From positions 1 through 64,000 of the forward strand of contig CALUOK010000008.1 in the NCBI GenBank assembly GCA_944322255.1: a DNA stretch of 64,000 bases. Direction: 5' to 3'. Below the pieces are notes generated by a model. It was not told the origin of the DNA. It did not search any database and saw only the letters and a program-made list of their open reading frames with translations. The stretch comes from Candidatus Methanomethylophilaceae archaeon (GTDB lineage: Archaea; Thermoplasmatota; Thermoplasmata; Methanomassiliicoccales; Methanomethylophilaceae). Shown here one piece after another: positions 58,931 to 64,000 of this stretch. Each line of letters starts with the position of its first letter. The first letter of the stretch is position 1. Both the position numbers and the translations under genes were made by a program.

Positions 58931-60070
58931 ATGGATAGAACTAAGACTATTTCGATCGCGGTCGTCGCGGTCATCGTGGTGGTCGCCGCCGCAGCGGCGG
59001 TCGTCTACACGAACAGCGACGACGGCTACAAGTACGATACCAGCAAAGGCTGGTACTCATGGGATCCCATCGCGATGGAGACCAAGACGGCATACTTCAG
59101 TATCACACCTCTTCTGATCACCGCCGCCGAGGGCATGTACGAGGAGATCTACGACGACACCATAGACTACAGCGAATACACCCTGTCCGACGTCCCCGAG
59201 GATTTCCTCAGTTACGACAGCCTCGTTGTGACTTCCGACCAGGATACCGTCACGATCAAGAGCACCATAAGGGAGAGCACGGACGCCAACGGCAGCAAGG
59301 TCATCGAGACCGTCGTAGCGAAGAACCCTGACAACCTGCTGACCACTTCTGGATACTCCGCGGTTCTCCATGCCCTTCTGGAGATGAGGTACGGTTCGGA
59401 CGAGGCGGACTCCATGCTGTGGGACTACGTCTACGCCCTCGACAAGAGCTCCTGGACGACAGCAAGCATGTCCGACCTTTACGGGCTGACCATCCCCGGC
59501 GACGTCATCAGCGTGGCATCCACATACGACCTCATCGGCAACCTCGAGAGCTACGTGGACTACGTGTCCGATGCCACCAGCAACGGTGAGACCTTCCTGA
59601 TGCTGGCATCCGGATCGCTCAAGAGCAACGCATCGGAGCTCGGTCCGTTCTTCGACGTCCTCGATTCCGCCGACAGCCAGGCCAGCGCGGTGTTCTTCTT
59701 CTCCAACGACCTGTCCGACGTCCTCGCCGCCTTCGAGGTGGTGGGCGCGATCTACGGTCTCGAGGACGAGGCACAGGATTACATCGACAACTTCCGTCTC
59801 CACATGTACGCCATCAACCAGGAGTCGAAAGCCCAGGACAGGGGATACAAGGTGTATCTGGAGTCCAACAGCGGAACCGCCGCCGGCAACGGCACGATCA
59901 CATCGGACGTCTTTGAGATGCTCTGTCTCGAGAACATAAACAAGACAGACCAGTGGCAGACCGTCTCTGAGGAGGTCGTCATCGACGAGCAGCCGGAGGT
60001 CATCATCTTCTACGACACCAACACCAAGAGCTGGGACGAGAGGATGAGGGTGGGCGTAACCCTGACCTGA
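58931..60070 (+). CDS. Predicted ABC transporter substrate-binding protein, divergent (379 aa)
   Basis: N-terminal signal/anchor at residues 1-26 (MDRTKTISIAVVAVIVVVAAAAAVVY). The body keeps parts of the periplasmic-binding fold: PNLL/TTSGYSAVL region, SVASTYDLIGNL, a long helix QDYIDNFRLHMYAINQ (linker helix), GYKVYLESNSGTAAGNGTI and a final QPEVIIFYDTNTKSW. Weaker than the 36278 protein and without dockerin repeats, but it precedes a FecCD permease and ATPase. ATG 58931 chosen over an upstream frame extension because of the operator and signal peptide. Confidence 0.75.
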   Translation: MDRTKTISIAVVAVIVVVAAAAAVVYTNSDDGYKYDTSKGWYSWDPIAMETKTAYFSITPLLITAAEGMYEEIYDDTIDYSEYTLSDVPEDFLSYDSLVVTSDQDTVTIKSTIRESTDANGSKVIETVVAKNPDNLLTTSGYSAVLHALLEMRYGSDEADSMLWDYVYALDKSSWTTASMSDLYGLTIPGDVISVASTYDLIGNLESYVDYVSDATSNGETFLMLASGSLKSNASELGPFFDVLDSADSQASAVFFFSNDLSDVLAAFEVVGAIYGLEDEAQDYIDNFRLHMYAINQESKAQDRGYKVYLESNSGTAAGNGTITSDVFEMLCLENINKTDQWQTVSEEVVIDEQPEVIIFYDTNTKSWDERMRVGVTLT

Positions 60071-60074
60071 AACC

Positions 60075-60093
60075 GAGGGGGTGACACCCCCTC
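60075..60093 (+). terminator. Intercistronic hairpin before the second FecCD permease
   Basis: GAGGGGGT / ACCCCCTC, 8-bp perfect stem with 3-nt loop, 4 nt after the binding-protein stop and 20 nt before the permease ATG. As in the first importer, a hairpin separates binding protein from permease. Confidence 0.55.
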
Positions 60094-60112
60094 ATCAACA
60101 GGCGGCGACTAA

Positions 60113-61174
60113 ATGTCCGAAGCTCAACCGTACGAATCCTCCGAGGAACTGGAGAGGGACATCTCGAAGATGGAGAGCCGCGCGTTCTGGGCGATCCTGA
60201 TCCTGGTGTTCGCGGTCATGGCCACGTATTTCTGCTGTCTTTTCATCGGGCAGTCGTCCATGACGTACAGGGACGTCATAGAGACCCTCCTCGGTGGCGG
60301 GACCTGGGGGAACCACTACAACGTGTTCACCCTCCGCATGCCGAGGATCGCCTGCGCCGCCATAGTGGGTGCAGGGCTTGCTGTGGCGGGCATGGCCATG
60401 CAGGCCATGTTCAAGAACCCGATGGCGTCCCCGTCGATCCTCGGTCTGTCCTCAGGGGCCTCGTTCGGAGCCAGTCTGGCGATAGCGTTCGGATTCGGGG
60501 CGTTCGCCGGCTCCTTCTCGATCCCAGTCATGGCATTCGTGTTCTGCTTCCTGACGCTGATACTGGTGTACGGGCTGGCGGTCACTCGTTACGGGACGCC
60601 GGTCACGCTGCTGCTCCTTTCCGGAGTGGCGGTCGGCGCCTTCTTCAGCGGGATGACGTCGTTCATCCAGTATATCGTGGAACCGGACATCTTGCAGGGT
60701 GTGGTCTACTGGACCATGGGGAGCTTCAACCGTTGCCACTGGGATTCCTTCTGGATAGCCCTGGTGGTCGTAGGAGCCGGTATCGCCCTGATATGCCTAT
60801 GCGTCCGCGAGCTCAACCTGATGTCGCTGGGGGAGGAGCAGGCGAAGGCGCTGGGCGTCAACATAAGGCGCACCCGCCTGATGCTTCTGCTCGGAACATC
60901 CCTGGCCGTGGGCGGCTCGGTCGCCGTTTCCGGGACGATAGGGTTCGTGGGTCTGATAATCCCGCACGTCTGCCGCGCCATCGGCGGGCCGAACCACAAG
61001 TTCATGGCCCCCATGTGCATACTCGGCGGAGCCGTGTTCATGATGGTCATGGACGCCATCTCGAACAGTATCAGCTTCACGGGCGTTCTGCCGGTGGGCA
61101 TCCTCACATCGATGCTCGGTGCCCCCTTCTTCATCTACATCATGAGGAAGAGGAAGAACGAGATCTGGGGGTGA
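60113..61174 (+). CDS. FecCD/BtuC-type ABC transporter permease (353 aa)
   Basis: Pattern of about nine helices, with LRMPRIACAAIVGAGLAVAGMAMQAMFKNPMASPSILGLSSGASFGASL (about 78-126) and TIGFVGLIIPHVCRAIGGPNHK near the C-terminus. N-terminal ~25 residues are cytoplasmic and acidic. Imports chelated metal or corrinoid with neighbours. 5 nt before the ATPase. Confidence 0.93.
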   Translation: MSEAQPYESSEELERDISKMESRAFWAILILVFAVMATYFCCLFIGQSSMTYRDVIETLLGGGTWGNHYNVFTLRMPRIACAAIVGAGLAVAGMAMQAMFKNPMASPSILGLSSGASFGASLAIAFGFGAFAGSFSIPVMAFVFCFLTLILVYGLAVTRYGTPVTLLLLSGVAVGAFFSGMTSFIQYIVEPDILQGVVYWTMGSFNRCHWDSFWIALVVVGAGIALICLCVRELNLMSLGEEQAKALGVNIRRTRLMLLLGTSLAVGGSVAVSGTIGFVGLIIPHVCRAIGGPNHKFMAPMCILGGAVFMMVMDAISNSISFTGVLPVGILTSMLGAPFFIYIMRKRKNEIWG

Positions 61175-61178
61175 GTAG

Positions 61179-61991
61179 ATGAGATTGAATGTCAACGGAG
61201 TCACCTTCGGGTACGATTCTACAAGGATCCTAGACGATATCGAGTTCGAGGCTCGCCAGGGGAGCATCCTGGGCATCATCGGGCAGAACGGATGCGGCAA
61301 GACCACCCTGCTGAAATGCATAAACAACATGCTCAAACCCCTGGGCGGGAGCATCCTCGTGGAGGACATGCCCGCCGGTGTCCTGGACCCGGACAAGGAG
61401 GGCCGCGATTCGGTGGAGGTCTCCGAGATGAACCGCAAGGAGCTGGCGAGGTGCATGAGCGTGGTCTCCCAGAGCGCGTACATCTCCTTCCCGTTCAACG
61501 GGTTCGACGCCGTCATGATGGGCAGGTACGCCCGTCCGGGGAAGACCCGCAGGGAGGACATCGATGCGGTCTACAGGGCCATGAGGTCGGCCGGCGCGCT
61601 GGAGTTCGCCAAGAGGCCGGTGAACGAGCTGAGCGGAGGGGAGCTGAGAAGGGTCATGATCGCCAGGGCCCTGGCCCAGGAGCCGGAGATACTGCTGCTG
61701 GACGAGCCGACGCTGCATCTGGACGTGAACCACCAGTTCGACCTGATGGACCTCATAACCGGCCTAAAGCGCGATATGGACATGATCGTGATCATGGTGA
61801 CACACGACATGACGTTCGCGGCCAGGTACTGCGACCAGGTGATACTCATGGAGGATGGCCACATAGTCGCCGCGGGCGACACCAGGGATGTGTTGACCGC
61901 GGAGATGATCAAGGAGGTCTTCGACATACGTGCAGTGGTCGAGTACGACGAGCGTGTCGGAGGACTCAATGTCGTGATGATAGGCAGATAA
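61179..61991 (+). CDS. FecE/BtuD-type ABC transporter ATPase (270 aa)
   Basis: Walker A GQNGCGKTT (35-43), signature LSGGELRRVMIARALAQ, Walker B ILLLDEPTLHLDV, switch THDMTFA. Insert of about 15 residues after the Walker A region (DMPAGVLDPDKEGRDSVEV) compared with the copy at 38815. Last gene of the second importer, followed by a strong hairpin and T-run. Confidence 0.94.
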   Translation: MRLNVNGVTFGYDSTRILDDIEFEARQGSILGIIGQNGCGKTTLLKCINNMLKPLGGSILVEDMPAGVLDPDKEGRDSVEVSEMNRKELARCMSVVSQSAYISFPFNGFDAVMMGRYARPGKTRREDIDAVYRAMRSAGALEFAKRPVNELSGGELRRVMIARALAQEPEILLLDEPTLHLDVNHQFDLMDLITGLKRDMDMIVIMVTHDMTFAARYCDQVILMEDGHIVAAGDTRDVLTAEMIKEVFDIRAVVEYDERVGGLNVVMIGR

Positions 61992-62002
61992 ACGGTTTCG
62001 GA

Positions 62003-62025
62003 GGGGGTCATCCCCCATTTTATTT
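62003..62025 (+). terminator. Terminator of the second importer operon
   Basis: GGGGG / CCCCC stem with a TCAT loop followed by ATTTTATTTTA, between convergent operons. Confidence 0.75.
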
Positions 62026-63920
62026 TATTGGATCGCGGACCGGACGGTTTCCGCCAGCCTGTCCGCATCGAGGTCCTCGAGCCTGAAGTACGTCCCGCAG
62101 AGCTCCTCCGCCAGGCGGCGGGCGTTGTCGAACCTTATGTATCCGGTGCTGGCGTCCACCACTATCCACCTTACCTGCGGGATGGCCATTTCCGAGGCCA
62201 GCTTCAGGACCTCCTCGTTGGCGTCCGCACCCTCTCTCAGGGGTACGTTGGCTCTGCCGTCCGTTATCAGGACTATGTAGCAGGACTCGCCCGGATGGGA
62301 CCTGGAGTAGGAGGTCATGAAGTCGCCGACGGTGACCAGGGCCTCCCCGAGAGGCGTCTTCCCGCCGGTGGGCAGTTCCTCCAGCTTGCGGTAGCTGTAC
62401 TCGACAGATTTGGTGGGCGGCAGTATCAGCTCCGCCGTGTCCCTGCGGAACGCCATCATTCCGATGCGGTCCCTCTTGACGTAGCTGTCCCTGAGCATGG
62501 ACAGCACCGCGCCCTTCACGGCGGCCATCCTGCGGCGGACCCCGAGAGAGCCGCTGGCGTCGACGAGGAACAGTATGGTGCATCCGGACCTGCGCTCGCG
62601 AACCTTCCTGCGTATGTCCTGCCTCTCGATGCGGATCGCCAGGTCGCCCCTGTCCCTGGAGACCTGGTACGGGGCGGCGGCCCTCACGGTGGCGTCGAAG
62701 GCCATGTCGGTGCACTTCCCATCGGGGATACGGGACCGGGCGTAGCGTCCGGAGGCGTCGTTGCTCTCGGCCATCGCCCTGCGTCCCTTGTGGCTGGATG
62801 TGCTCCTGACGACCCTGCCGTCATCATCAAGATAGTCTATGACCCTGAACTGCTCCCCTATCTCGAAGAGCATCTCCTCCAGCATCTGCTGGAGGTCCTC
62901 TTCCGGAGGCGTATCCGGATGGTCGCGGGGAGTGTCGGGGGTGTCGCCACCGCCGTCCCAGTCGTCAGGGGGTTCCCTGTCGGGTCCTCCGTCATCGCTT
63001 TCGTCCCTCTGCTCGTCCTGTTCGCGGTCATCCTGGGGCTCCTCCGGCGGCTCGGGCGGTGGCGGCGAGTAGTTCCTGCGGTGGGCGAGGCAGATCATCG
63101 CCGCATCCTCCAGGTCCTTCCTCATCACCTCGTCCCTGTCGTTGAGGGCCGCCATCGCGCAGGCGGCGTTCACCAGCGCCAGGTCGCCGCGGAAACCGTC
63201 GGCCCCGACCTTCGAAGTCAGGTCCACCGCGACACCAAGCAGGTCGTCCGAGATTGACACCAAGGGGAGAATCCGGGCGGCCCTCCGCATCCTCGACCTG
63301 ACGGCCTCCTCCTCGTTGCCGTACATCATCACGAACCCCTCGGGGTCGTCCCAGAACGCCTTGTTGCGTCTGAGCACCTCCGCCCTGGCCTCCGCATCAT
63401 CATCTGGGAAGTCCGAGTATGCGCAGAGGTCGAAGCGGTCCAGGAGGTGGGACGAGATGTCCGAGTCCGCGGGGTTCATCGTGGCTATCATGACGGTATC
63501 GCACCCGTACTCTCCGGAAACCCCCTCGCGCTCGAGGATCACGCGACCGGACTCCACGCAGTCAAGAACGGATGACAGGACCCGCTGGTCCATGAGGTTG
63601 ACGTCATCCACATAGAGGACGGCGCCGTCCGCTCTCGAGAGGATCCCGGGATCCATCACCGGGCGGCCGGAGCGGACGGTGGCCTCGACGTCCATCCCCC
63701 CGAAGATCTGCTCCTCGGTGGCGTTCAGTGGCAGGTTGACCACCTTCCTGCCGGTCAGGGATCCGACGGACCTCGCGAGGGCCGTCTTCGCAGACCCGGC
63801 CCCGCCGCGTATCAGCACCGTGCGGAGCCGGGGATTGACGCAGACGCACATGATGGCGTTCTTCGCATCCTCCATGCCGTACACGGCGGAGAAGGGGAAG
63901 CTCAGATCGACCTGAGGCAT
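62025..63920 (-). CDS. ChlI/ChlD-type chelatase subunit: AAA+ ATPase plus VWA domain (631 aa)
   Basis: Energy-supplying partner of CobN. Residues 1-290 are a MoxR/ChlI-like AAA+ domain with Walker A GGAGSAKTAL (39-48), Walker B AVLYVDDVNLMD (about 95-106) and arginine finger region DRFDLCAYSDFP. A very acidic proline-rich linker (about 290-340, runs of D/E/P) follows. The C-terminal VWA domain has the MIDAS motif DASGS (Asp454). This is the BchD/ChlD architecture. Overlaps the next upstream gene on this strand. Confidence 0.92.
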   Translation of the reverse strand: MPQVDLSFPFSAVYGMEDAKNAIMCVCVNPRLRTVLIRGGAGSAKTALARSVGSLTGRKVVNLPLNATEEQIFGGMDVEATVRSGRPVMDPGILSRADGAVLYVDDVNLMDQRVLSSVLDCVESGRVILEREGVSGEYGCDTVMIATMNPADSDISSHLLDRFDLCAYSDFPDDDAEARAEVLRRNKAFWDDPEGFVMMYGNEEEAVRSRMRRAARILPLVSISDDLLGVAVDLTSKVGADGFRGDLALVNAACAMAALNDRDEVMRKDLEDAAMICLAHRRNYSPPPPEPPEEPQDDREQDEQRDESDDGGPDREPPDDWDGGGDTPDTPRDHPDTPPEEDLQQMLEEMLFEIGEQFRVIDYLDDDGRVVRSTSSHKGRRAMAESNDASGRYARSRIPDGKCTDMAFDATVRAAAPYQVSRDRGDLAIRIERQDIRRKVRERRSGCTILFLVDASGSLGVRRRMAAVKGAVLSMLRDSYVKRDRIGMMAFRRDTAELILPPTKSVEYSYRKLEELPTGGKTPLGEALVTVGDFMTSYSRSHPGESCYIVLITDGRANVPLREGADANEEVLKLASEMAIPQVRWIVVDASTGYIRFDNARRLAEELCGTYFRLEDLDADRLAETVRSAIQ

Positions 63921-64000
63921 TCTTCCAGCTCCCCGGTGTCGAACGCGGACTCCTCGAACGGGCGGCGCCTCATGCGGTGGGACAGGACCAGGGCGGCCAC
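63902..64000 (-). CDS. ChlI/BchI-type chelatase ATPase, C-terminal fragment at window edge
   Basis: Only the last 32 codons are inside the window (AALVLSHRMRRRPFEES then an acidic end ELEECLRSI). The basic SHRMRRRPFEE stretch fits the C-terminal helix of ChlI/BchI AAA+ subunits, and the stop overlaps the ChlID start. Identification rests on context and this short tail. Confidence 0.55.
   Translation of the reverse strand: MAALVLSHRMRRRPFEESAFDTGELEECLRSI

Noticed and set aside
8-64000. tRNA, rRNA, IS elements or integrase genes
   Set aside because: None recognised while reading both strands; no transposase or integrase motifs and no convincing tRNA cloverleaf were found.

Overview
The window reads as archaeal, and most likely as a host-associated methanogen of the order Methanomassiliicoccales. 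The grounds are archaeal TATA boxes close to start codons (several genes look leaderless), a complete early tetrapyrrole pathway feeding an anaerobic-type cobalamin pathway, very large secreted beta-solenoid-like surface proteins, and stop codon use. Of 57 genes annotated here about 52 end in TGA and 5 in TAA; none ends in TAG, as in lineages that use TAG for pyrrolysine. The species assignment is inference.

Region 1 (1-18.8 kb) is a surface-protein locus. Two giant proteins (1313 and 1575 aa) with the same C-terminal anchor are followed by five medium-sized secreted proteins (called A to E here) with a different shared C-terminus: an acidic stretch, an LPP(F/Y)(I/V)P motif, a membrane helix and DRK. 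Genes A to D are each followed 3-4 nt later by a near-identical small winged-helix regulator gene and a hairpin terminator. A has an 11-G run in its promoter/leader. B and C have G runs (11 and 9) inside the coding start that put each one base out of frame; ten Gs would restore either. D has an in-frame TAG just after its signal peptide. E is intact, inverted, lacks a regulator partner, and is a paralogue of C. This looks like an undescribed archaeal phase-variable surface antigen/regulator system.

Region 2 (19-22.5 kb) holds an unknown gene, an EFR1-type flavodoxin-ferredoxin, and a two-gene module of a phosphoribosyltransferase-like protein and a stand-alone class III cyclase-like protein, with a convergent winged-helix gene. 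Region 3 (22.9-29.4 kb) is one tight operon, sirC-hemA-hemB-hemL-hemC-cobA-hemD, from glutamyl-tRNA to uroporphyrinogen III and precorrin-2/sirohydrochlorin. Region 4 (29.5-36 kb) carries an AlbA_2/ATPase regulator with an operator-like repeat array, small membrane proteins, a parvulin and a zinc-ribbon GTPase. Three paralogous 53-aa basic proteins are scattered at 35.4, 39.7 and 39.9 kb.

Region 5 (36-64 kb) concerns corrinoid and metal. It contains two BtuFCD/FecBCD-type importers (one with a dockerin-fused binding protein), divergent cobalamin operons (cbiD-cbiG-cbiJET-cbiA and cbiL-cbiF-cbiH-cbiC), a cobalt ECF importer (cbiMN-Q-O-O), and a CobN-type chelatase with ChlI/ChlD-type partners and an ABC-2 exporter. 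A 17-bp palindrome TTGGAT-N5-ATCCAA occurs upstream of three transport operons and probably marks a common metal or corrinoid regulon.
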